Shown here in pieces: positions 8,355-16,300 of a stretch of 64,000 bases of DNA. Location of the stretch: the NCBI GenBank assembly GCA_040754295.1, contig JBFMCQ010000011.1:17105-81104 (forward strand), in the 5' to 3' direction. The DNA comes from Solimonas sp040754295 (GTDB lineage: Bacteria; Pseudomonadota; Gammaproteobacteria; Nevskiales; Nevskiaceae). Within the stretch, counting starts at the first letter, position 1. Each line of letters starts with the position of its first letter. The notes beneath the pieces are model-generated. The model ran no database searches. It saw only the letters and a program-made list of their open reading frames with translations, and was not told the origin of the DNA. The translations under genes and the position numbers were made by a program.

Positions 8355-9353
8355 ATGATTACCGGCATCCGCGAGCTTGCGACGCCATCGGTCCTGCGGA
8401 CCTGGGGCGGCGACGTCTTCTTGGGCGCCTGGCTGCCCGGCCATCATGAGCGGCTGCTGCGCCAGCAGCCGGAGAAGACTCCGGAGATCGTGCAGAGCGT
8501 CACCGACTACGGCATCTACCTGATCGACCGCCGCGGCCTGATCCGGAGCTGGAACCGCGGTGCCGAGAACATCACCGGCTTCGTGCCGGGCGAGGTGCTT
8601 GGCCAGCGTTTCGACCTGCTGTTTCCCGAGCAGGCGGTGCGCGACGGCGTGCCGCGGCGCACGCTGGAGCTGGTGCGCGCCAACCGCCACAGCCGCGACG
8701 AGCAGCGCCGCCGGCTGCGCAATGGCGGCGAGTTTCTGGCGCTGTCGTCGATCGATTCGGTACGCACCGAGAGCGGCGAGCTGCAGGGCTATGTCGAAGT
8801 GTTCCAGGACATCAGCGAGGCCAGGCAGCGCGAGGAGCGGTTGTACCAGCGCGCTACGCGCGATCCGCTGACCGGCGTTGCCCGCCGCGGGCATTTTCTG
8901 GAGATGGCGCAGCTGGAGCTCGAGCGCGCACGCCGCTTCGCCGAGCCGCTGTCGATCGTCGTTTTCGACGTCGACCAGTTCGGGAAGATCAACGACGTCT
9001 ACGGCCACGAAGTGGGCGACCGCGTCCTCGTCAGCCTGGCGCGCGCCGCACTCGCCCACCTGCGCCGCATCGACCTGATCGGCCGGCTCGGCAGCGACGA
9101 GTTTGCGGTGCTGATGCCGCGCGCGAACAAGGAGCCGGCGGCGGAAATCGCGCAGCGCCTGCGCCGGATCTTCGGCGAGCAGCGCGTGCCGGTGGTGGGC
9201 GGCGGCCGCGAGATCGGCTACACGGTCACGCTGGGCCTCGCCGCGCTGCGGCCGACGACACGCGATGTCGCCGAGCTGCTGCGCAATGCCGACAGCGCGC
9301 TGGTCAAGGCCAAGCGCGAGGGGCACAACCGCCTCGAAGTCTGGTTCGAATGA
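8355..9353 (+). CDS. PAS-GGDEF diguanylate cyclase
   Basis: Cytoplasmic signalling protein of 332 residues without transmembrane segments. A PAS domain occupies about residues 43-155 (GIYLIDRRGLIRSWNRGAE). The cyclase domain (residues ~168-332) follows, with RDPLTGVARR and DVDQFGKINDVYGH. The signature is GSDEF (residues 246-250) instead of GGDEF. An RxxD inhibitory site (Arg237-Asp240) is placed exactly five residues before it. It would make c-di-GMP with product feedback if the Ser substitution is tolerated. There is no EAL domain. Confidence 0.85.
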   Translation: MITGIRELATPSVLRTWGGDVFLGAWLPGHHERLLRQQPEKTPEIVQSVTDYGIYLIDRRGLIRSWNRGAENITGFVPGEVLGQRFDLLFPEQAVRDGVPRRTLELVRANRHSRDEQRRRLRNGGEFLALSSIDSVRTESGELQGYVEVFQDISEARQREERLYQRATRDPLTGVARRGHFLEMAQLELERARRFAEPLSIVVFDVDQFGKINDVYGHEVGDRVLVSLARAALAHLRRIDLIGRLGSDEFAVLMPRANKEPAAEIAQRLRRIFGEQRVPVVGGGREIGYTVTLGLAALRPTTRDVAELLRNADSALVKAKREGHNRLEVWFE

Positions 9354-9435
9354 GCCGGGGCGGCAGGATTAGTTAACGGGGGTTAACGGCGCTGCCCCGC
9401 TGCCTGCACAATAAGTCTCCTTGCCCGGAGGCTCC

Positions 9436-9690
9436 ATGAGGGATCGTGATGGCAGGGTCGTCGCCGTCACCGGTGCGTTCGGCAATCTCGGCGCGGCCGT
9501 CGCCCAGCTCGCCGACGCCGGCGCCGCGAAGGCGGCGATCGACGCGCCGCAGAACCGCAAGGACATGCCGGACGCCGATGCCACGCGCCGGGTCACGCCG
9601 CAGCAGGTCGCCGAGGTGATCGGATTCCTGCTGCCGGATGCCGCCGCCGCGCTGACCGGCGCGCCGATCCGGGTCGCGGGCCGCCTGTAA
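9436..9690 (+). pseudogene. Internally deleted short-chain dehydrogenase/reductase remnant
   Basis: 84 codons starting at an ATG with GGAGG just upstream. The first ~30 residues are the start of an SDR Rossmann fold (VVAVTGAFGNLGAAVA). The sequence then jumps to the C-terminal part of the family (DAPQNRKDMPDADATRR, AEVIGFLLPDAAAALTGAPI). The central ~130-150 residues of a normal ~240-residue SDR, including the catalytic YxxxK, are absent, yet the frame is preserved. It is most simply a gene with a clean in-frame internal deletion. A functional micro-protein cannot be excluded, but no dehydrogenase activity is possible. Confidence 0.7.
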
Positions 9691-9693
9691 CGC

Positions 9694-10293
9694 TCAGCCG
9701 ATGTCGGCTGCGCTGTTGACGATGCGGCCGACGAGGCCGTAGTCCTTGGCTTCCTGTGCGCTCATCCAGTAATCGCGCTCGGTGTCCTGCTGGATGCGCT
9801 CCAGCGGCTGCCCGGTTTCGCGCGCGAAGATCTCGTTGAGCCGCTGGCGCATGCGCACGATTTCCTTGGCCATGATGGCGATGTCGCTCGCCGTGCCGCC
9901 GGCGCCGCCGCTGGGCTGGTGCAGCATGAAGCGGGTGTTCGGCAGGCTCAGGCGGTTCTCGCGCTTGGCGGCGGCGTAGATCAGCGCGCCGGCGCTGGCG
10001 ACCCAGCCGGTGCCGACGATGCGCACCGCCGGCTTCACGAACCTGATCATGTCGTGGATCGTGTCGCCCGACTCGACGTGCCCGCCCTGGCTATTGATGT
10101 AGATGGTGATCGGGTCGTCCGACTCCGCCGCGAGCGCGAGCAGGCGCGCGGTGAAGGCTTCGGCGACCTTCTGGTTGATCTGGCCGTAGATGAGGATCGT
10201 GCGTGCCTTGAACAGACGCTCCTCGAGCGCGCGCGAGCGGCGCGCCTTGGCGTCTTCGTCCTTGTCTTCGTTGAGTCGGGATTCGTCGAGCAT
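9694..10293 (-). CDS. ClpP-like ATP-dependent protease proteolytic subunit
   Basis: Serine protease of 199 residues. The catalytic triad is in place: Ser100 in WVASAGAL, His125 in RFMLHQPSGG, Asp174 in TERDYWMS. The YINSQGG strand and the heptamer-forming head region are recognisable. It differs from canonical ClpP (ASMGA around the Ser) and is not beside tig, clpX or lon. It is therefore probably a second, divergent ClpP paralogue. It ends 3 bp from the convergent SDR remnant. Confidence 0.85.
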   Translation of the reverse strand: MLDESRLNEDKDEDAKARRSRALEERLFKARTILIYGQINQKVAEAFTARLLALAAESDDPITIYINSQGGHVESGDTIHDMIRFVKPAVRIVGTGWVASAGALIYAAAKRENRLSLPNTRFMLHQPSGGAGGTASDIAIMAKEIVRMRQRLNEIFARETGQPLERIQQDTERDYWMSAQEAKDYGLVGRIVNSAADIG

Positions 10294-10336
10294 GGCCTGG
10301 ATCAGCGGGGAACGGAGCGCGATTCTAAACCGCGCG

Positions 10337-10492
10337 TCACAAGTCCGCAGGGACCGTGCGTTCGCGCGCCCATGCGCGCAGCGCCGCGATCGGCTCGGCC
10401 ATGACCAGCGACAGCGGGCGGGTGCGCTGCAGCTCCTCCCGGATCAGCGCGGTGTCGAGGGCGACCTGGCGCAGCGCGGCGTCGTGAAGCAC
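10337..10492 (-). CDS. Small unrecognised ORF or gene remnant
   Basis: From a GTG at 10492 the minus strand encodes 51 residues including ALIREELQRTRPLS and PIAALRAWARERTVPAD. The amino-acid pattern (amphipathic helices, no low-complexity Arg/Ala run) looks more coding-like than the surrounding shadows. I do not recognise it and there is no convincing ribosome site. It could be the C-terminal end of a lost gene. Confidence 0.25.
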   Translation of the reverse strand: MLHDAALRQVALDTALIREELQRTRPLSLVMAEPIAALRAWARERTVPADL

Positions 10493-10577
10493 CCTTCGGG
10501 CAAGTGTAGCGGCGGGCGGTTCTACGCGCCGCGCGACGGCGCTACCCTGTACGCCACCGTCCCGACAGGAGAGCGCG

Positions 10578-11483
10578 ATGCACGTTCTTGTCACCGGGGG
10601 CACCGGTTTCATCGGCAAGGCCCTGTGCCGCGCGTTGCGCGCCCGTGGTGACCAGGTCAGCGTGCTCACGCGGTCGGCGATCCGCGCGTACACGGTGCTG
10701 CCCAAAGACGTCGCAGCGCTCGAGTCACTCGACGGGCTGCGCGGCGTCGACGCGGTCGTCAATCTCGCCGGCGAGAATCTGGTGGCCGGCCGCTGGACCG
10801 AGGCGCGCAAGCGCCGCATGCTCGACAGCCGCCTCGGTATCACGCGCAGTCTGATCGACTGGATGGCGCACGGGCCGGCGCCGGGCGTGCTGCTCTCCGG
10901 GTCCGCGGTCGGCTGGTACGGCGCGCGCGGCGAGGAGACGCTGACCGAAGATGCGCCGCCGGGCAGCGCCGACGAGTTCCAGGTGCGGCTGTGCAGCGCC
11001 TGGGAAGCCGAAGCAGCGAAGGCCACGGAATTGGGTGTGCGCACCTGTCTGCTGCGCACCGGTCTCGTGCTGGAACGGGACGGCGGCACGCTCAAGGCGA
11101 TGCTGCGGCCGTTCCGGCTCGGACTCGGCGGCCCGATGGGTAGCGGCGAGCAGTGGATGTCGTGGATCCATCGCGACGACCACGTCGCGCTGATGCTGTG
11201 GCTGCTCGATCGTGACAGCGCGCGCGGCGCCTACAACCTCACCGCGCCGGAGCCGGTGCGACACCGCGAATTCGTCGAGGCGCTCGGGCGCGCCCTGCAC
11301 CGGCCGACGGTACTGCGTATGCCCGGCTTTGCGCTCAAGGCCCTCGTCGGCGAACTCGCCGACCTGATCCTCACCGGGCAGAAGGTACTGCCGCGGCGCG
11401 CACTCGACGAGGGCTTCGTGTTCCGCTATCCGGACCTCGGCGGCGCGCTCGCCGCCGTTCTGCACACGCGCAAGGCAGCCTGA
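10578..11483 (+). CDS. TIGR01777-family NAD(P)-dependent epimerase (YfcH-like)
   Basis: Extended SDR/epimerase-like protein of 301 residues. The nucleotide-binding glycine motif VTGGTGFIGKAL is at the N-terminus, and NLAGENL plus GSAVGWYG are family-typical segments. The C-terminal RRALDEGFVFRYPDL closes the family-specific domain. The physiological substrate is unknown; E. coli YfcH is the named relative. A GGAGAGCG ribosome site precedes the ATG. It is followed by tRNA-Arg on the same strand. Confidence 0.88.
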   Translation: MHVLVTGGTGFIGKALCRALRARGDQVSVLTRSAIRAYTVLPKDVAALESLDGLRGVDAVVNLAGENLVAGRWTEARKRRMLDSRLGITRSLIDWMAHGPAPGVLLSGSAVGWYGARGEETLTEDAPPGSADEFQVRLCSAWEAEAAKATELGVRTCLLRTGLVLERDGGTLKAMLRPFRLGLGGPMGSGEQWMSWIHRDDHVALMLWLLDRDSARGAYNLTAPEPVRHREFVEALGRALHRPTVLRMPGFALKALVGELADLILTGQKVLPRRALDEGFVFRYPDLGGALAAVLHTRKAA

Positions 11484-11552
11484 GCGCAGCTCATTTTGCG
11501 CGGCGCCGCGGTTTGTCCCGACGCATCGAAACCACGGGCGACGAGCTTCCGC

Positions 11553-11558
11553 TAGAAT
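11553..11558 (+). promoter_or_regulatory. Possible -10 element of tRNA-Arg promoter
   Basis: TAGAAT followed by a GC-rich discriminator, 22 bp before the tRNA 5' end, as in stringently controlled stable-RNA promoters. No good -35 was found at 16-18 bp. Confidence 0.35.
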
Positions 11559-11580
11559 CTGCCGAGCGAACCACTCGTTT

Positions 11581-11657
11581 GCGCTTGTAGCTCAGCTGGA
11601 TAGAGTACTGCCCTCCGAAGGCAGGGGTCGCAGGTTCGAATCCTGCCAAGCGCGCCA
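11581..11657 (+). tRNA. tRNA-Arg (anticodon CCG)
   Basis: 77-nt cloverleaf. The acceptor stem GCGCTTG pairs with CAAGCGC, and CCA is encoded. The anticodon stem CTGCC/GGCAG closes the loop CTCCGAA, giving anticodon CCG (reads CGG). The T-arm is GCAGG-TTCGAAT-CCTGC. The following 1.6 kb is degraded toxin-antitoxin DNA, and tRNA 3' ends are common integration targets. Confidence 0.97.
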
Positions 11658-11669
11658 AATCAAGCACTT

Positions 11670-11706
11670 ACAACCCGGCTGAGGACTGCCCTCGCCGGGT
11701 TGTTTC
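11670..11706 (+). terminator. Rho-independent terminator after tRNA-Arg
   Basis: ACAACCCGGC (11670-11679) and GCCGGGTTGT (11694-11703) form a perfect 10-bp stem with a 14-nt loop, 12 bp after the tRNA CCA end. Confidence 0.75.
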
Positions 11707-11925
11707 GTTGGGGAAGGCATGCCAGACCGGTGCGAGGCCGGAACAGTGTCTGGCGGACAATTGCTCAGCGGCGGCATCGCCGCCGTGCAGCCGCGCAGGT
11801 GAGGTCATCCGGCCCCGCTGGCCGCAAGGAATGAAGGGCCAGACGCAAACCGAGCGGTCGGCCCCGGCGATCCACTTCAATCCGAGACTGCTGTAGGCGG
11901 CCCAACGGATCGCCAAGGTGGGTGA
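11707..11925. other. Unassigned spacer
   Basis: About 220 bp between the tRNA terminator and the VapC remnant. Short open frames exist on both strands, but none has recognisable protein features or a ribosome site. Confidence 0.4.
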
Positions 11926-12234
11926 GGACAACACTGCACCAGCATCATCGTTGCCGCGGAGCTGCGCTACGGCTGTGCCAAGAGCGGATCAAAGCGGTTG
12001 CTCAAGGCCGTCGAGGACATTCTGGGTGAGATCGCCGTCTTGCCGTTCGACGCACCGGCCGACGCCGAGTACGGCGGCATACGCGCCGAATTGGAGGCGG
12101 CGGGCAAGCTCATCGGCAGCAACGATCTTCTGATCGCCGCGCACGCCTGTGCGACGAGCACGACGATCGTCACGGCGAACACCGACGAGTTCAAACGGAT
12201 TCGGCGTCTGAAGGTCGAGAACTGGCTCGGCTGA
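11926..12234 (+). pseudogene. VapC-type PIN toxin, 5'-truncated
   Basis: Open frame from just after a TGA at 11923, without a normal start. It encodes the C-terminal ~95 residues of a FitB/VapC PIN-domain ribonuclease. IIVAAELRYGCAKS, IGSNDLLIAAHA and FKRIRRLKVENW correspond to the second and third PIN motifs. The N-terminal 35-40 residues bearing the first catalytic Asp (typically LDTN) are missing, and no VapB-like antitoxin precedes it. It is presumably inactive. Confidence 0.75.
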
Positions 12235-12260
12235 AAACTGGCACCATCGCAGGTAGCCAC

Positions 12261-12350
12261 ATGGTCGTGGTCATGAACCGCGACCACCCGCAGGCCTTGC
12301 TGATGGATTTGGAACGGCTCGACCGTGCATCCGCCCGCCAGCGCTCATAA
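12261..12350 (+). pseudogene. Scrap resembling a Phd/YefM-type antitoxin
   Basis: A 29-residue frame (MVVVMNRDHPQALLMDLERL, then stop) resembles the middle of Phd/YefM antitoxins, where a VVV-x-RD-x-P-x-AL-strand is followed by L-x-x-L. It lies 27 bp after the VapC remnant. The similarity is by eye only and the piece is too short to be functional. Confidence 0.3.
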
Positions 12351-12512
12351 CTAATCGCCGTACTCGTATGGCCATCGGACCTCATTCTCGCCACGCAGGA
12401 TCAATGCTTCACTCAGTCGGTCGGGCGGCACGATCGCTCGAGTGCCATCGCAGAGCAGCGCGTATGGCGCACGAAGGAATGTCGTCTTACGTGGCTTACG
12501 CAGCTTAATCAC
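12351..12512 (-). CDS. Small ORF of unknown function in TA debris
   Basis: GTG at 12512, 53 residues, beginning VIKLRKPRKTTFLRAPY and ending GENEVRWPYEYGD. The sequence has a non-random, protein-like composition (basic N-terminus, acidic C-terminus). It lies downstream of and on the same strand as the ParE-like gene. I recognise no family, and the ribosome site is weak. Confidence 0.3.
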   Translation of the reverse strand: MIKLRKPRKTTFLRAPYALLCDGTRAIVPPDRLSEALILRGENEVRWPYEYGD

Positions 12513-12582
12513 GCCTATCTGGAACTTTGCGGTCGCCGCGCACGAGATCGCTGTCGGTCTGTTCGCTCACGTACCGAAATCG

Positions 12583-12882
12583 TCACGGAATCAGTCGATC
12601 TGGTGCATCCGCTCGTGCAAGGATGGTCACAATGCCGATATCGCCATTGGAGAGTCGGCGCCAGTAGACGAAGTGTCGTTCATAGCGAAAGAAGTAGCCT
12701 TCGATGCCGAACTCGGTCGGGACGGGCCTGGACGATGTCCGGTGCGTGTCGATGCCGTCGAAGGTCTCGAACAGCCCGGCGATGTAGCGATCGGCCTGTT
12801 CGGCGCCCCGGCGATCGCGCGGGTAGCGGTAGATCTCGTCGAGCCGCCAGGATGCCGCCTCCTGGACCAGGACCTTGGCCAC
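12583..12882 (-). CDS. ParE-like RelE/ParE-superfamily toxin, altered C-terminus
   Basis: From a GTG at 12882, 99 residues. It begins VAKVLVQEAASWRLDEIYRY and continues through GIEGYFFRYERHFVYWR and DIGIVTIL, a clear ParE/RelE fold order. The native ending (ILHERM-type helix) is found in the next reading frame (LHERMHQID, then a stop). In the actual frame the protein ends in unrelated residues (ARADAPDRLIP). A single-base indel near 12620 therefore replaced the last ~14 residues. With a broken ParD upstream, the toxin is probably also inactive. Confidence 0.6.
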   Translation of the reverse strand: MAKVLVQEAASWRLDEIYRYPRDRRGAEQADRYIAGLFETFDGIDTHRTSSRPVPTEFGIEGYFFRYERHFVYWRRLSNGDIGIVTILARADAPDRLIP

Positions 12883-12899
12883 AACGCCACAACCGTCAG

Positions 12900-13160
12900 C
12901 TCGGGGTTGCGCGCGATCACGGCCGCGACGGTCAGGGCGCGATATATACGTGTCCGGGGCGGCGAAGGCGTGGGCCAGCTCGGCCTTCAGCCAATCGAAG
13001 GCTTCCTGCTCCTTTCGTTCCTTGTCGCGGCGGATCAGGTCTCGTATGTACTCGCTTACTCGCTGACGTTCTCGTAGTCGCCGTGCTCGCCCACGTTGGC
13101 GGCGACGAAATCGCTGAGCGGTCCACCGAGGCGAACCGTTATGGTCGTAGTCTGTGGCAT
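12900..13160 (-). pseudogene. ParD-like ribbon-helix-helix antitoxin, frameshifted
   Basis: ATG at 13160 with AGGAG upstream. The N-terminus TTTITVRLGGPLSDFV is a ribbon-helix-helix strand and helix, and the frame continues to GDYENVSE, then meets TAA. The expected continuation SEYIRDLIRRDKERK lies in another frame. The cause is a perfect 8-bp tandem duplication at 13049-13064. A second frame change occurs near 12950, where the tail VIARNPEL appears in a third frame. The 3' boundary is therefore approximate. Confidence 0.7.
13049..13064. repeat. 8-bp tandem duplication disrupting ParD
   Basis: TACTCGCT occurs twice without a gap (13049-13056 and 13057-13064). Removing one copy restores the ParD frame across VSEYIRDL. 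Confidence 0.9.
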
Positions 13161-13386
13161 GTCTGGCTCCTGTTGCCGTGTCCGTATTCAAGCTATGCAA
13201 AAATGAATATGCGTTGAGTAACTTCGGTAGCAACATTGGTGACGCCTTGTTCGGTTTCCCCTGTGTCACAATTCCGAGCTTGTATTTCATTGCGGCATCC
13301 TGCTAAAAGCTTCCCGCGGAATAAGAAGGGGACCCGCGCTGCGCCGAGGCCATACGGTTCAGTGCGATTGAAGAGAGGGGGTACCG

Positions 13387-16300
13387 ATGCGCGGATTCTC
13401 GTGCGGTGCGCTTTTTGCGCTGCTGTCATGGTCCTGCGGCCTTTATGCGGCATCCGGTGCGGACTATCTGCTTTCGCAATTGGCGGGGGGAGGCGACGGC
13501 CGTCCAGTCGGACTGGCGACGTCGTACCAGGCGACTGCTGAAGCGGTAGGCACGCTTCGAAGCTTGGGTACGCCGCAAACCTTGACGAACTCCAGGCCTT
13601 TCTCGCCGCCGAGGCGTATCACGGAACCGAGTACCTCTCCCGAAAGGTTACTGCTGCCGTCGACAGCGGGCAGAGTGCAACCGCGCTGCTGAACGAGCTG
13701 CTGTCGCGACAGAATGCGGACGGCGGCTTCGGCGAACTGACGGGATACCAGAGCACGGTTTTCGACACGGCACTTGCGCTCGAGGCAGCCACCGTGGCCG
13801 GGCGTATCGGTGACGGCGTCACCGGATCGGCGCTTACGTATCTGTTGCAGCGGCAGAATCCCGATGGCGGGTGGAATCGTCTTACCGGCAGCGGTGAACT
13901 TGACGTCACCGCGCACGTGCTGCGCGCGCTGGCGCCGCTGCGTGCCCTCAACGAATCGGTCGCGGCGGCGGTGCTGGCCGGTAACGCGCTTCTGCTCTCG
14001 CAGCGCTCGGCGGACGGTCTCTGGAGCGAGGATTTTCTGTCGGCGCTCGCGCTCATCGCGCTTACGGCGACGACCACCGACCTGTCCGCGCTGGGCGAGA
14101 GCGCCAACGCGTTGAGCGCCCGCCAGCTGGCCGACGGCAGCTGGTCTGAGGACACCTACACGACGGCGCTCGCATTGCGCGCACTCGCGCAGTACGCCGC
14201 GCGCGCCGGCGCGGGCACAGGTCGCAGCGGTACGGTCAGCGGATACGTCTACCTCGCGGGCACGAGCGAGCCGCTGATGAACGCGCAGGTGGTGCTGTCG
14301 TCGCAGAGCTACGCGTTCACCAACTCTAAGGGGTTCTTCACGCTCAGCGGTGTGCCTGCCGGGACGCAGACGCTGACGGCGCGCAAGGCCGGCTATTCGG
14401 CTACGGCCAAGTCGGTCGCCGTACAGGAAGGGCAGAGCCACGACGCTGGCGCCTTTCATCTGACGCCCAACAGCGATTCCGGCTTTGTGCAGGGCGCGGT
14501 GTACAACGCCCTCGACAAGCACGGCATCGCGGGCGCAACCGTAAAACTCAGCGGCGCGCTGTCTTACCAGATCACCACGGCGAGCGATGGCAGTTTCGAT
14601 CTCGGCTCCGTTGTGCCGGGCAGCTATACGGTTGGAGTATCGAGCGCAGGCTATCGAGCCTTGAGCGGGCAGATCACCGTTGCCGCCGGAACCTTGACCA
14701 GCATCCGTCAAGGGCTAACCCCGGACGACGTCTATCCCGATGAATCGCCGGTCGACGTCTCCGGGCGAGTCGTCAACGGCAGCACGGGCGAGCCCATCGC
14801 CGATGTCGAGATTCAGCTTGATGATCGCGTGGCGTCATCGACGGCGGACGGTACGTTCCTGTTCGGCAGCGTCGCCCGCGGCGACCATCGATTGGAGTTG
14901 CGGCGGCAGGGTTTCGATACGCGTGTCTATACGTTCAACCTGCCTCCCGGCGCAGCCGGCGATCTTGGTGAGCTCCAGCTGTATGCGAGCACCGGCGAGC
15001 AGGCCCCGACGACGCTGACCCTCAAGGGCACCGTCATCGACGCGCTGAGCAACGAACCGATTGCCGGTGCAACGGCGACGCTGGCCGCAAACGGCGCCAC
15101 GCGGACCAGCGACGCGGCCGGCGGCGTCGTGTTCAGCGGGCTGACCGCGCTGTCGCAGAGCATCACCGTGTCGGCGGCGGGTCACGAGACGCGCACGTTC
15201 CAGATCACGGCATCTGGCTACGGCGAGATCTCGCTGCCGCTGCCGCTGCCGCCGGCCGGTGGTAACGACAGCGCGACGGAGACGACGCTCACCGGAACCG
15301 TCACCGACGCAGACACCGGCGAAAAGCTCGCCGATGCCACCGTCACCGTGGTCGGCCACAGCCTGAGCGCGACGACGGATGCCGAAGGCGCGTTCGAGAT
15401 CGCCGGCATAGACGTCCTGCAGTTCACGCTCGCCGTGGCCGCAACTGGCTACGAAGCGCGCAGCTACGGCGTGCAGCTGACGCGGCACGGCAGCTACAGC
15501 GTGGATCTGGAGCTGGCGCCGCCTGCGTACGCCAATCGCTTCCGCATCGAATCGCTGGTGCCCGAGCAGACCGCCACCGGGGCCAACACGATTCAGACGT
15601 TCGCGGCAACGATCGCCAATCTCACCGACATTCCGCAATCGGCCCTCGTGCTCGCCGACATCGTCGATCCGGCGGGGATCGTCGTCGGTACCGTCACGCC
15701 GTATGCACCAGGCACGCAGACGCCGACGGCCGAGGTCGCGTTCCAGGAGGAGGAGCGCATCGATCTGGTGATTCCGTGGGATACCGCGCAGGCCCCGGCG
15801 GGCACCTATCGGGTGCTGCTGCGGCTGGTCGTTCCGGAGTCCATTACGCGCGATCTGCCGTCCGGTCTGATCATGGCCGAGGCAGAAACGACGGCGACCG
15901 TGGTCGGAACATCGGCGATCAAGGGAGAGCTGGGCCTCCAGCCGCCGCTCGCGCAGGCCGGTACGAGCCAGCCGGTCGCGCTGACGGCGATCGTGATCAA
16001 CAGCGGCAACGTGCCGCTGTCGGGCCTGCCGCTGACCCTATCGATCCGGACGCCGGACGGCAGCGGGCTGCTGCACAGCGTCGATGCCGTCGTCGACGCG
16101 ATCGAGATCGGCAACAACGTCCTCGTCGATTTCGGCGAGTGGGTGCCGACAACCGCGGGCGATCTGCCGGTCAGCGTGGCGTCGAGCGACGGGTCCGCCG
16201 AGGGCTCAGTGAACGGCACGCTGTATGTCGGAGACAAGGCTACCGGCGCATTCACCGTCGACCGCAGCGTCGTACCGCTCGGTACGCAGACCGTGCGCGG

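Noticed and set aside
11592..11777. Minus-strand ORF containing WQDSNLRPLPSEGS
   Set aside because: This is the antisense translation of tRNA-Arg(CCG), a well-known false protein prediction.
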